Below are positions 24,373 to 35,352 of a DNA stretch of 64,000 nt, in pieces. This DNA comes from Spongilla lacustris (Eukaryota > Porifera > Demospongiae > Spongillida > Spongillidae). The notes under the pieces are model-generated. The model did no database searches. It worked only from the letters and a program-made list of their open reading frames with translations, and was not told where the DNA came from. Numbering within the stretch: the stretch's first letter is position 1; each line of letters starts with the position of its first letter. Both the position numbers and the translations under genes were made by a program. The stretch spans positions 4,661,137 to 4,725,136 of the forward strand of contig OX442422.1 of NCBI GenBank assembly GCA_949361645.1. Direction: 5' to 3'.

Positions 24373-25170
24373 ATGGTCTACTCGAACTATAAAAAGCAGT
24401 GCATTCTTCATCACTTCATGGCTGGAAAACATGTGCCGAAGCTACTTAGTGAAGAAAACCTACAATGCACACGAAAGTGTGTGAACAAATTCCTTGTGAG
24501 ATTTAGGAACACTCAAGACCATCAGTCGCAAGCTGGCTCGGGTGGACCGACAAAGATTACGCTACAAGTCATGAACATTGCTGAGCAACAAATGCAACGC
24601 GATGATGAAACAACCACCTATCAACTGCATCAGCATCTCCAAAGTATTGGCTACAATATACATCGTCGAACGATTCTGCGTTGTCAGGCGTCTCATGGGT
24701 GGACCTTTCGTGGAAGCACTTACTGTCAGTGAATTCATGACTTAAATAAACAGGTGCATTTAGAGTGGGCCCAGCAGAACGTAAACGACACATTAGACAA
24801 TGTAATATGGACAGATGAATGCTCAGTGCAGCTCGAAAGTCACAGGAGATTTTGTTGCCATAAGATTGGAGAAGCTCCACGACCTAAGCCAAGGTAATGT
24901 ACGTATGCACGTATGCGTGATTCACGTCATGTGCATTAACCTGATTTCTTGTATTGCATGCAGAGCTAAACATCCAACCAAAGTACGTTTGGACTGGGAT
25001 CAGCAAGGAGGGACCCAGGTGGAAAATTTGGCATTGCAACACCTATTTATGCGCATTTCCATGTTACGAGCAGTCTGGGGACATGAAATTACCTGTCTCC
25101 AGGCTTTATGCCATTGCACTATATGCGTGTACACGTCGAAGATTCTGTTACATAATTTTACACGTTGTAT
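24373..25170 (+). pseudogene. Tc1-like transposase, broken, with a 70-nt intron-like interruption
   Basis: ATG at 24373 begins MVYSNYKKQCILHHFMAGKH, a typical Tc1 N-terminal helix-turn-helix, followed by GSGGPTKIT, RDDETTTYQLHQHL and RRTILRCQASHGWTFRGS. A TGA at 24730-24732 interrupts the frame; after it come VIWTDECSVQLESHRRFCCH (the first catalytic Asp) and EAPRPKP. At 24894-24963 a GT...AG segment separates PKPR from AKHPTK, as a spliced intron would. Then a 1-nt shift leads to VWTGISKEGP. The second Asp and the Glu of the DD34E triad are not found; the sequence diverges after about 25050. No matching TIR pair was found. It is inactive. Confidence 0.85.
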
Positions 25171-25691
25171 AAATGGCGTTGCATATGACAGTCCACTCAA
25201 ATTCCAGCATGCCGTTATGCATTAAATCACATTTGTAACTGTATGCTGATCAGACATCATCCTCCAACTTGCTAGTTATATCCCACTCGCAGATATGCAC
25301 AAAGGTTTTTGTATGCTTTGATAACGCTAGACTTGGCCTGCTTTTGTTCATACTATAAAATGTGTCAAACACTATGAAATACTAGAAATTACTTGAAGAC
25401 ACGTGCTTACAATGGAACCCACAGGCCTGATGGGAAACGTCCTGACAGCATCACAATGGTTCCATGGAAGAGCTAAATCTTTTGGCTTGGGATGCCACAT
25501 GTTCTGATACCTATGCTCCCTCTGTCCTGGCACAGTCCATTATGGCAGCAGATGCTGTTGCTAGTACCTGAAAATGCAGGCATAGTTTTCACCTCTATTG
25601 CCAGTATTTGGTCCTGTTTCCCTCTGAGAGAGCTACATGTACATGTAGGTCACAGGCTCTCAGCTAGCCTAAAGCAGTGACATACATGTAC
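25171..25691. other. No gene seen between the Tc1 remnant and repeat R2
   Basis: This is ordinary non-coding DNA by eye; no motifs, no splice-bounded frame. Confidence 0.4.
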
Positions 25692-25872
25692 CAGTGGCGG
25701 ATCCAGGATTTGAAGTTGGGGGGGGGGGGAGGGGGGGGGCAATAGGCAGAGGGTAGGAAAGGGGGTGGGTGCAGGAGGATCGAGGCATGGCCCTCTCCCA
25801 CTCCAGCTAGGGGGGTATGGGGGAGTGCTGTAAGCTCCCCCCATTAGGGTCTGGGGCTTTGCCCCAGAAGCT
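25692..25872. repeat. Dispersed repeat family R2, copy B
   Basis: Starts agtggcggatccaggattt, then a long G run, then ccagctagggggg, gggggagtgctgtaagctcc and ggggctttgcccc. The blocks follow the same order and spacing as in copy A (16902-17060) with G-run length changes. Confidence 0.65.
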
Positions 25873-26369
25873 TTGCAAATTATTACACTTCATAAAGATA
25901 AGGAATTTCATTTGTGTCGTATGTGGGTGCCTTCTGTGCCGAATTCAATCGAAACAGCCACGGAATGCTATGCTTTTCAGTTGCTAAAACAAAAGCATTT
26001 TTATTTATTATTATTTTAACACCAGGCTTATTATTATACAGTCAGATCACGTCAGTAAATGTGTACGGTGTAATGTAACTAATGTTGACTTCATTCCAGT
26101 GGGTTGAGCAATCAATAACATTTCTCTTGGTAGTCTTTTCTTGTCCATAAAGGCTATTGAATTGTAAAACGATTTTTGATAATATTTAATGAGGAGTTTG
26201 CTCTTTCAACACCCCTAAATGTTACTGAAGTCAAAAGCAGAAGACGAATTATTTTTGTAACGTTTGGATACATCCCCCTTTGTTGCCACTGTATATCCTG
26301 TTCGCTGTCAGCTTCAGTGTGTTACATGTCTGGCACTTTTTAGTCACACCGTTATTATTTCGAGTGAAT

Positions 26370-26975
26370 ATGGGATCGGTGTTTAGCAACACCGGTATGT
26401 TTAAACAAGACGAGCAGCCATCTGTTCCAACACTTCCTGCCACCGACCTAACCCCACAACTTGCTGCGCTACCTGCCACAGGCCTAGCTGAGCTACCTAC
26501 CACAGGCCTAGCTGAGCTACCTGCCACAGGCCTAGCTGAGCTACATGCACCTGCCACAGGCCTAGCTGAGCTACCTGCCACAGGCCTAGCTGAGCTACCT
26601 GCCACAGGCCTAGCTGAGCTACATGCCACAGGCCTAGCTGAGCTACCTACCACAGGCCTAGCTGAGCTACCTGCCACAGGCCTAGCTGAGCTACATGCCA
26701 CAGGCCTAGCTGAGCTACCTACCACAGGCCTAGCTGAGCTACCTGCCACAGGCCTAGCTGAGCTACATGCACCTGCCACAGGCCTAGCTGAGCTACATGT
26801 ACCTGCCACAGACCTAGCTGAGCTACCTGCCACAGGCCTAGCTGAGCTACATGCCACAGGCCTAGCTGAGCTACCTACCACAGGCCTAGCTGAGCTACCT
26901 GCCACAGCTACCAAGCCACCATCTGCAACAGAACTAGCCACGCTACTTGTCACAGGCCTAGCCATGCTACTATAG
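26370..26975 (+). CDS. Possible repeat protein with 8-residue T-G-L-A-E-L units
   Basis: ATG at 26370 (A at -3) opens 201 codons to TAG at 26973. The start MGSVFSNTGMFKQDEQPS fits an N-myristoylation consensus (MGxxxS). Then come about 17 copies of an 8-residue unit of the form LPATGLAE, with LPTT, LHAT and LHAP variants, encoded by 24-bp repeats; the order LHAT-LPTT-LPAT recurs three times, showing 72-bp higher-order copying. The opposite strand is also open over 260 codons (ARPVAGSS units), because the period is a multiple of 3. So the frame alone is weak evidence; a real gene would be supported by transcripts. Confidence 0.35.
   Translation: MGSVFSNTGMFKQDEQPSVPTLPATDLTPQLAALPATGLAELPTTGLAELPATGLAELHAPATGLAELPATGLAELPATGLAELHATGLAELPTTGLAELPATGLAELHATGLAELPTTGLAELPATGLAELHAPATGLAELHVPATDLAELPATGLAELHATGLAELPTTGLAELPATATKPPSATELATLLVTGLAMLL
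26440..26920. repeat. 24-bp minisatellite (ccacaggcctagctgagcta core)
   Basis: About 17-18 near-identical units; variants carry cctgccac, cctaccac, catgccac or catgcacctgccac at the start, which change the unit length by 6 in a few places while keeping the reading frame. Units are nearly free of frame-breaking changes. Confidence 0.9.
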
Positions 26976-27005
26976 GCCTGCCACACAACCAAGCCACTAT
27001 CCGGA

Positions 27006-27380
27006 ATGCTTATAAATAGACGAAGAATCAAATCACAAATCTGGTATTTAAATTCGAATTCATCCTTAGATACAAGTACATCTACAAGTAGTTATACATG
27101 TACATCTCGGTCACCATCATCCAGTTCACCAAGTTCCTCACATCATTCAACACGTGTGCGTTCCTCTTCACCTGATTCACCTCATCGCTCAAGTCAAATA
27201 TGTTGCTTATGTCATCCAAAACGTTCCTATCCCCCTGATTCATCCCGTCGCTCAAGTCATCCAACACATTCATATTCACCTCATTCACCCCATCGCCACT
27301 CAAGTCAAACATGCTCTTTATGTCATCCAGCACGTTCTTCATCACATCCCTCAAGTCATCAAACATGTTCAAGTCAGTGA
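27006..27380 (+). CDS. Ser/His/Pro-rich open frame with paired Cys repeats, uncertain
   Basis: It lies in the same frame as the upstream 24-bp repeat protein, separated from it by one TAG. It contains CCLCHPKR and CSLCHPAR, about 35 residues apart, with SSPDSPHRSS-like linkers, from a ~104-bp tandem unit (27170-27370). A possible acceptor (catccttag, near 27069) lies inside. The opposite strand is also open (VLDDISNIFDLSDEV and VLDDIKSMFDLSG units). The strand and reality of the gene remain open. Confidence 0.25.
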   Translation: MLINRRRIKSQIWYLNSNSSLDTSTSTSSYTCTSRSPSSSSPSSSHHSTRVRSSSPDSPHRSSQICCLCHPKRSYPPDSSRRSSHPTHSYSPHSPHRHSSQTCSLCHPARSSSHPSSHQTCSSQ

Positions 27381-27958
27381 ACACATCCATCTTCATGTTT
27401 TTCATCACCACGCTCATTCCTATCAGCCAGAGCCTCTGCCTGTAATGGTGAAGCCACCAGTAGCTGCAATAGTCCAGTTTCCAAGAGTTCAGCTCCAGTC
27501 ACCATCAGTCATGGTCCCAGGCACAGGTGCCATTACCATGGACAGCTGGACCTATGCTAGACACTTGGCCAGGACAAGGACCGTTTTTTTTACCATTATA
27601 ATGTATGCATTCTTTTTTGAAACATTTACATGTGCTTGTACCCAGGTGATCACTTCTTTGTTATGATAATCAAGCTTTGCAGATATTATATGGTGTCGTT
27701 TTTCAGAATGTTACCTCAATAGATTGTGAGGACAAGCTGACAAACGAGTTCTTAAAAGAACTCTTGATTCAAAACATGATAAAAGCAGCTACATGTAACA
27801 AACCTCCCAAAATACATTTATATTATCTGAGCAACAACCTACTTTTCTTCATGAGTGCACCAGAGCTACAATGTACATGTACATGTATATCTGAGCAACA
27901 ATCGACTTTTATCTTCACGAGTGCACCAGACAGTGAATCATGTTGTTGTTGTGCTTCT
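27381..27958. other. No supported gene
   Basis: Open frames run through but without motifs or a consistent splice frame; an acatgtacatgta run lies at 27870-27886. Confidence 0.35.
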
Positions 27959-30189
27959 CTAAGATGTACATATAAGTACTGTCATTGCCACACTGGTTTC
28001 CTTTTGTGTCAAAGAGTATGTTCGTCCAGTAGCTGTTGCCGAACTCACAAGGGTATTGAATGTCTGTTGGGTCCACCTGCAAGATATCCTGCTGTGCGAG
28101 TACACGTAAAACTTAGCTGGTAGTTGTGGATGAAGGAAATTTACTTCAAAAAGTCGTTCTTCTAGATCCACTTTCATAACATAGCCAAGCCAACAGTTTT
28201 CTTCATATAGTTCTGTGACATAGTGTAGCCTTTGATGGATGGTAGTGAAAAGGCCTGGCTGAAGTAACTGAAGTAACCCTTTCAATTCTTGTCACTGAAC
28301 CATTGGAATACGGTCACACTTTGACAGTAGATTTTGAATTCAGAATGAAACAGTGAATAGATTGTGTTCCAGGAACCGCCCTCCTGTGCAGAAATCTCTC
28401 TGTCAGAAACTTTGCTTCATCCACATGCTCATGCAAGGTTGCATATGCAAACTGCATACTGGTGATCTCCTTTGACACAAATAGGGTATAGTTGACTTGG
28501 TGTCAATATTTGGTCTTGGTATGGATGTTGCAAACTGGCTTTGGATGCAGTTCTTTTCACACTTCCTGCTATGCCATCTGCAGCAGAGAAGTAGCAAAGA
28601 AATGCCATTCTGCTGGAATTCCAAAATCTTTGGTAAAGTTGTAGCAGTTTTCGTACTGACCAGCGCAGCCATCTGACAAGAGATAATTTTCTTTGCCCTT
28701 GCTCCATAATGCTCTATCAGGAATGCTACTAATTTGCACTGGAACAGGTGTACAGCAATAGTATTATGTTCCTTATTCTCAGAGATGATGGTGGAACAAA
28801 CAGTTTGTAGTTTTCTATCAGTGTTCTTATGGTACATGTAGCAAAGGAAGGATGTACAGTTGCTTGTAAATTGTTCCAATGAAAGGATTGCACCTCATCT
28901 TGAACAACAAAACTGTAGTTCAGTGAGAAGTCAGCAATGACAATAAACTCTCCAGGTATGAGGTTCTCCTTCCTCTCAGCCAGAAACATGGCTTGATTCT
29001 TTGCAATAAAATCATGCAATTGCAGCTTTTTCAATGCAGCCATTATTGCATCAATAAACTCTTCAGCAGGTGCAATACGGGTCTCAAGATTGGCACAATA
29101 AGTGTTTGTCCACTGGTTGTACTACACAGTTTCTACACTGTTCTCCTCGATAGCTGCTTCAAGCTCCTCCCTCAGTGCCTCTGGTCCTGGGCATTCAGTG
29201 TATGTACCAGAGACACACTTACATGTATGACTAGGAGGTTCACACTGTATGACTGCAAAGCAATCCGTGTAGTGTGTAAACCGGCCATTGCTTAGTGCCT
29301 CCAGCCTGCCACGCCATCATTAGCTTTACATTTTGGTGAATAACACACACACACATACTGAGTGAGTGCCAGTGGCTACTGCCAACACACATTCTTTTGG
29401 TCTCAGTTCAGCAAACTTAGATACTCCAACCTTAATGTCTGGATGCTGTGTTTCGAATTGTTTATAAGCTTCCATAGCACAAGCCTCTTCTGGGCAGTGC
29501 TCTTTTTCTCTGATTTTCTGATACAAAATCTTTTTTTCCCAGGCATCATCTGCCTTATGTCATCATGTTAGGCTTGAGCTATTTTACAGTGTGTTCAGAT
29601 AATGATTTTTTGGCCTTTGCATTTGGACTAGACATGACCCCTTTGTCTTCTACAATCTTCTTAGCCGACCTAGCTTGGTGAAAGGTACAATCAAAGTTGT
29701 CCATATTATTTTATATAGACCAACTCTTTGGTAGAACTGTTAATATTCTTATCTGCTCACTCCTGGATTTGGTTGAAACGAACTTCTCCTTAAGCTGCTT
29801 TATCATTTTTGCACCATCACCTTGATGCACAAATTCTGAATTAGCACCCACAGCAAGCTGGACGCCTTTCCCCACCACTTCCTTAATTTTTCTTACTTTT
29901 TGTGCGACATAACATTTACATGAGAGGAAAGTGTTTCATTAAGCTTAAGTAGATCAGGTACGGCATTGCTGTCATCATCGCAATTTTCAGAAAGAGTAGA
30001 AGGAGCCCCAGACTCAGGACAACACTCAAGTATTGCTTTGAAACAATTGCAGCAAGCTAAGACTCCACTTTGTAGCGAGAAAGAGGGGTGTTCTGCAGTC
30101 AATGATGCTGGTACGACTCGAAGGTATGAGGATACATGGCACCAATGACTCTTGAAAGGATCGCAACAGTATCGACTCCAATAGTTCAT
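27959..30189 (-). pseudogene. Large transposon-associated protein gene, degenerate
   Basis: Read on the minus strand, broken frames line up as one protein: start ATG at 30189 with MNYWSRYCCDPFKSHWCHVS and a Cys pair (a small zinc-binding N-terminus), then VLPKSWSI, KKIVEDKGVMSSPN, HPDIKVGVSKFAELRPKECV, GTHSVCVCV, GEFIVIADFSLNYSFVVQDE, FHWNNLQATVHP, AVHLFQ, WHFFATS-like remains, and a C-terminal ENCWLGYVMKVDLEERLFEV, ATGRTY block. I know this order from a repeated protein family of cnidarian and other invertebrate genomes. IADFSLNYSF looks like the first Asp of an RNase H-fold nuclease (inference), so a transposase role is likely. Several frameshifts and stops break it. No TIRs were found. Confidence 0.7.
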
Positions 30190-30879
30190 GGCTATACTAT
30201 TATAGTAATGCGTTAGCACAAGTTTGCCTTATTTAACGCTCAATGAATCAAACATAGTGCTGAGTCATGATAATAAACTACAGTTTGGATAGCTGTGGCA
30301 AGAGGGTTACATAATACTGCTCCCTAGCTACATAAACACCATTTACTTGAAATTAGGGCAAAAACAACCAAGTTGAAAAAAAAACATGGTGACTTAAGGT
30401 TTAGCTGCATGTGGTGCCTAGGGGTTACCGATACTCCAACTTTTTATTTTGGAAAACATTGAGACCATCAATGGTGAAATAAAAGTATCAACAGTGACCT
30501 CTTGTTCTAGTTCCATATTTAACCCTCCATCACCATGAAAAATGATTTACATACATTAGGTCAGTTGTGCTAGGAATGAGCTTCAATTTGATGCCTGATA
30601 TACCAGCAACTGCACTGCAGTGGCAAAGATGTGAGCCCTCCAAGTTGCAATTTTTGGTAAAAAATCAATTATTCAGGAAGATATATTTCATAAACCATTA
30701 AAGTTATTATGTTGATAATAGGCATAATTAACATCTACATGTATATAAAGGTAAAAAAAAAATCAGAAGTTGTATCAAGATCTGAAGATGTGATGCAGAA
30801 AAGTGATTGACTTATGGTGGGTTGACCCTTGTACATGTAGGCTTTTTGTGTTAGTGTTTACATATAATTATTGTCACAG

Positions 30880-31094
30880 TATGTGTCAATAAAAAGTAGG
30901 TGGCACGTAATATAAACACGTACGACAAGTTACGCGCGATCGTACGTTACCGCTTGTCAAAACATAAACGAGATGCTTTGTAACGTATCAGTTATAATGC
31001 AACGAATACGAACGTAGCATAACGTAATTGATTACAAACGTAGCGTACTACGATCGAAGCGTAGTGCGTTTAGACAACTATTTTCTGACGCATA
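30880..31094. mobile_element. MITE family M1, copy 1 (~215 bp)
   Basis: The left end tatgtgtcaataaaaagtagg and right end ttttctgacgcata form an imperfect terminal inverted repeat and match the ends of the copy at 32035-32330. Shared inner blocks: acacgtac.acaagtta, atcagttataa, gaatacgaacgtaa and gatcgaagcgtagtgc. TA flanks suit Tc1/mariner-type targeting. Confidence 0.7.
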
Positions 31095-31559
31095 CTGTAT
31101 GTGCTCTATACAGGACAGTGTCCAGGAAAATCACACTTCTGAGTTTTGAGTTTTAAAATTTATCACTATAAAAATTCTATGTTGAACAAAACACCGTAAC
31201 AGTACAGCATTTTCTGTTCAAATTTTGTACATGTAAACATGTTCCCACATCATCTCTTGATGCGGAAGTTGATTTTAGCACTCTAATTCTTTTCCATGCA
31301 AAGATCACTAACCCAACGGGTTAGAAAATTTTCCCCATTTCTCCAAGTACATGTATGAGTGTTGAAAACGTGTCTAATTTGAGAGTACATGTACACTCCT
31401 TTACCTACATGTATTGATTTGTTCTGTTAATTTTTATGTCATCCATTACGGAGATTCAGTAGAACAAACTACGTGCATGTTTTCCCGCTTGATTCACGCG
31501 AATTATCTAATCACCGCCTCCCCATACACTGAGTCAGAGTGGGACACGATTTGCCCAAA

Positions 31560-31700
31560 GCATTGGCGAGAATCAGGCAGGAAAAACGTACACGTAATGT
31601 GTTTCTCCATAACAGATGACATACAAATTAAAGCACAAAACAAATCCATAGGTATAGGATTCCTCTATGTACATCCTGAATTTAACGCGTTTGACTAACC
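31560..31700. repeat. Dispersed repeat family R1, partial copy C
   Basis: Matches only the left part of copy A (4850-4930): tttctccataacagatgaca and acaaatccataggtatagga. The B-box-like half is absent. Surrounding DNA to the left (31440-31560) may be an older extension of the same repeat. Confidence 0.45.
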
Positions 31701-32034
31701 CAAATGATTATAATACAATAATATATAATATAATAATAAACATAATAACAAACACTCATGTGTTTAGACACATTATTTAAACTACACTGTATTAGATATG
31801 TAGATGGATGTACCTTCAGTCTTGCCCATGTGGTGGTGACATCTTGAGAGCAGCAGCCATGCATTGACATCACGCTCATATGGAGGGAGCACCTGACCAT
31901 GTGCATATAAGGTTCCACTAACTTACATGTACATGCAAGTGATACATATACACTGTATGTGCATACCACCAACTAAAACATGTGCACACCGCCAACTGAA
32001 ACTCATAGCATTATATTCTGTAATACGCAGACAG

Positions 32035-32330
32035 TATGCATCAAATAAAAGTTGGCGCCATGCATTACGTTACGATCCTACTACGTTACGAGTGCATCGG
32101 AGTGTGTTACGTTAATTGCGTAAACACGTACAACAAGTTACATGTACTTTACCGCATTGTCAAAACAAAAACAAAACACTTACGTATGTACAAACAAAAC
32201 CCAAAACAGTGTTTGAAGTAATAACGTAACACATCAGTTATAACACAATGAATACGAACGTAATTAATAACGTATGTAATGTACTATGATCGAAGCGTAG
32301 TGCATTTAGCCAACTTTTTTCTGACGCATA
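32035..32330. mobile_element. MITE family M1, copy 2 (~296 bp)
   Basis: tatgcatcaaataaaagttgg at 32035 and the reverse complement of the right end (tatgcgtcagaaaaaagttgg) match with few changes. TA lies at both borders. It is longer than copy 1 through extra DNA near the left end and centre. It contains no frame of note. Confidence 0.75.
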
Positions 32331-33189
32331 TAATATGTTGTTTCCAGCTACATGTATTGTATGGTGTGGTTGTGTGTGCTTTCTGAGTGTACATGTACAT
32401 GCACAGGCACACGCATTTGATTCATTTGTACATGCAATAGTTGAAAGTGGCAGGTGAGTTGTACTACAATAATATCGTCCCCCTCCTATCTCAGGAATCA
32501 TCCGTTTATGTCCTATCACATAAATACATGTATATATCATGTATATATCATGTAGTTACTGCTGGTGTGGCTGCTACATTGTACATATAGGTCTGTATGG
32601 GAGTACATAAATACAATCAAAATATTATTTATGCGAAAGTTGGACAACATACAATGTATTTGAAGGCAATAGTGTTGTAAAAAGGCAGTGAAACAAGGGT
32701 CTAATAATATAATGAAACAGTCCTACAGTTTTAGCTACCTCATAACAATGTAATGCCTTAGCTGCCTCTCATTACTGCGGCCACCTTGCGTGCCTTTAGA
32801 TTGCAGTGCACACACTGTAGCTCTGGTGGCCATTCTCAGCTAATGCAGATAACTGACTAGGCTTTTAGTACTTCGCAGAACTGCTGTTCATTTAGCATCA
32901 ATATACAGGGTGTTTCACAATCAAGGAAAATTAACCACAAGCAGTTAATTAACTTGTAATTGTTGTCAAAAGTTCTAACAGCACATGCTGGTGAAATAAA
33001 ATTAATATAATGGTTCATTAATATTGATAAAAGTCTCAAGACTTCTTACTGGACAAGAGTTTAATTTACAAAAGTATGCATGAAAAGATGTTTATGTATG
33101 TACAAGTCATGTACAAAACATGCGTATTACATGTACATGCTGTACATATACATGTATGTGTGTCTGTACAGTACATGTGGGAGTTGTTT

Positions 33190-33828
33190 TTATACCATTA
33201 TGTGAGGAGATGTGTGCACATATACATGTATATGTAGGGAGATGTGTGCAATGTAGGGAGATATGTGTGATGTAGGGAGATGTGAATGATGTGGGGAGAT
33301 ATGTGCAATGTGTGCAATGTGGGAAGATGTGTGTAATGTGGGGAGATGTGTGCAATGTGTGGAGATGTGTGTAATGTGGGGAGATGTGTGCAACCTGGGA
33401 AGGTGTGTGCAATGTGGGGAGATGTGTGCAATGTGGGGAGATGTGTGTAATGTGGGGAGATGTGTGCAACCTGGGGAGATGTGTGTATGTGGGGAGATGT
33501 GTGCAATGTAGATCAGTGTGCAATGTGGGGAGATGTGTGCAATGTGTGTAGATGTGTGCAATGTGGGGAGACGTGTGTAATGTGGGGAGATGTGTGCAAT
33601 GTGGGGAGACGTGTGTAATGTGGGGAGATGTGTGCAATGTGGGGAGATGTGTGTAATGTGGGGAGATGTGTGCAATGTGTGGAGATGTGTGCAATGTGTG
33701 GAGATGTGTGCAACCTGGGGAGATGTGTGCAACCTGGGAAGGTGTGTGCAATGTGGGGAGATGTGTGCAATGTGGGGAGATGTGTGTAATATGAGGAGAT
33801 GTGTGCAATGTGGGGAGATATGGATGAA
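33190..33828. repeat. 19-bp minisatellite (gatgtgtgcaatgtgggga)
   Basis: Roughly 30 units of 19 bp with c/t change at position 9 and occasional variants (caacctgggga). As 19 is not a multiple of 3, three units (57 bp) give a 19-residue peptide and all three minus frames stay open, producing the long His/Pro/Thr frames seen here (THLPTLHTSPHIAHISPHC). It ends 14 bases from the donor of the C8orf76-like exon at 33843. Confidence 0.95.
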
Positions 33829-33842
33829 CTATATGTACTTAC

Positions 33843-34779
33843 TAGCTGCTCGGCTTTACTCAATGCTTCCTCAAACCGGCCCAGAGCTAGCCAGCACCTG
33901 ACTAGGGAGTCTTCCACTTCCCTCCTCACCAGTGAGTGAGTCTTGGGCAACACGGAGAGCAGCTGGATGTAGGTCACGCTAGAAGGGAGGTAATCTTTCC
34001 GTCTGTACAGCATATCTGCTCTGTACTTGATGGCCATGTACGGCTCCTCCCCTACACCATCACTGCCGCATGTTGACTGGCCTCCAAAGAACCACTGCAG
34101 CCCCCGCCCAAAACCGCCAAATCAAAAATGTGTAATGAGATACACAGTCATAGCAGTGATTATCATAGGTAAGACCTTGCTGATCCTAATAAGTTGCACG
34201 TACATGTACATTGCATTTTAGGAATTTCAACATATGTATGCACACACTATAACAAGCCAAAGGCAGAAATTATGGCCCCCTATGTGTTTTTAAAATCATA
34301 TTCGCATTAAAATGTTTTTTTTATGATTTTGTATACACTTTTATACCCCTGGTCCCTGGACAGACAAAACGATATAATTTGTTTCCCCCCCCCCCCCCCC
34401 CCCCTCCCCCCCAACCTTTCTAGGATAATGCATACATACCCCGTATAGGATATAATATACTGTATTCGTGGGTGTAGTCTTATATACTGGAATAACCCAT
34501 TGAGGGTACCTATATAGACGCGCAATATATAACCTGCATTCACGCTGACTATGAACAGTAGGTCTAAAATATTTTAATTGCAGAAGTTACGGCCGGGGAT
34601 GCGTGTGTACTAGTAAACAGATGGCATACGGCTAAGTGTATAGCACATGTACGTCATGCAGTTCAGTTCACTATCACCTCTGGTTCACACTGCTTTGGCG
34701 CGTACGTACATGTTCTACCGGCTGCACCTGACAAGCAACTGGACTCTTCGAACAGAGTGTCATCAAAACCGTATTCCAT
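33843..34779 (-). CDS. C8orf76: C8orf76-like TPR-domain protein, 5' part
   Basis: Exon 1: ATG at 34779, 34728-34779, reads MEYGFDDTLFEESSCLS and ends at CAG|GTGCAG, phase 1. A further exon: 33843-34094, bounded by CTGCAG and CTA|GTAAGT, 84 codons: WFFGGQSTCGSDG, MAIKYRADMLYRRKDYLPSS, VRREVEDSLVRCWLALGRFE and EALSKAEQLV. This pair resembles human C8orf76 (an 'FEDSVFEE' start, then a Trp-Phe block, then the TPR-like 'YRR..Y..A' and 'RCLAHLGRH.EAL'), an uncharacterised TPR-like protein. Phases imply one small unseen exon between 34095 and 34727. Later exons were not found; the 19-bp minisatellite starts right after the donor. The start lies 168 bp from the HURP stop codon, same strand. Confidence 0.55.
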
Positions 34780-34947
34780 TTTTCTACTCTAAATAACGCC
34801 CAATATACAATGTATTATTGTGCATATGCATAGCAATTTTATGAAATGTACCAATTTGAATTGACAGCAACAAAATCATGCGCAATATAAAAACAACACA
34901 AGACGGAGTATCACCACATGAATGATAGAACCTTGGCTTTTCCCCCA

Positions 34948-35265
34948 TCATAGCTGTGAGGGTGGACAGAAGGAATATTCCAGGTCTTCTGGGAGCTCTG
35001 ACAAAGCAGCTACTGCAACTTGACGTCCTGGAGTATGGCTGAGCTTATGGGCAAGCCTTACTGAGCGACGAGCTTCAGACATAACAACATCATCATCTGT
35101 AAGCTCTGGATGTGCCCCCCTAAACAAAACAATACAGAACACAGTTAAATGTGCATTACATAGTAATCTGCAGCTTGCCTAAGCTTCTTGGATGGAGTAA
35201 CAGCTACGTACATCTTTTTGAAGGCTCCTTCACAAGGTTCTGCCTTTTGGGGAGTTGAAGGCACA

Positions 35266-35352
<87 letters not shown>

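Larger units (their letters stand above)
31095..33189. other. No gene seen outside the repeats
   Basis: It holds R1 copy C and MITE copy 2; the rest is AT-rich spacer with acatgta words. Downstream exons of the C8orf76-like gene were expected here and not found. Confidence 0.35.

Noticed and set aside
26249..27031. 260-codon minus frame with ARPVAGSS repeats as a gene
   Set aside because: It is the opposite strand of the 24-bp repeat, open because the unit is a multiple of three; no start context or motif.
27677..28123. 148-codon plus frame with Cys-rich tail
   Set aside because: The Cys-rich end is antisense to the conserved C-terminal part of the minus transposon gene.
33107..34037. Long His/Thr/Pro minus frames (up to 233 codons) as a gene
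   Set aside because: They are translations of a 19-bp minisatellite in all three frames; only 33843-34094 is an exon.
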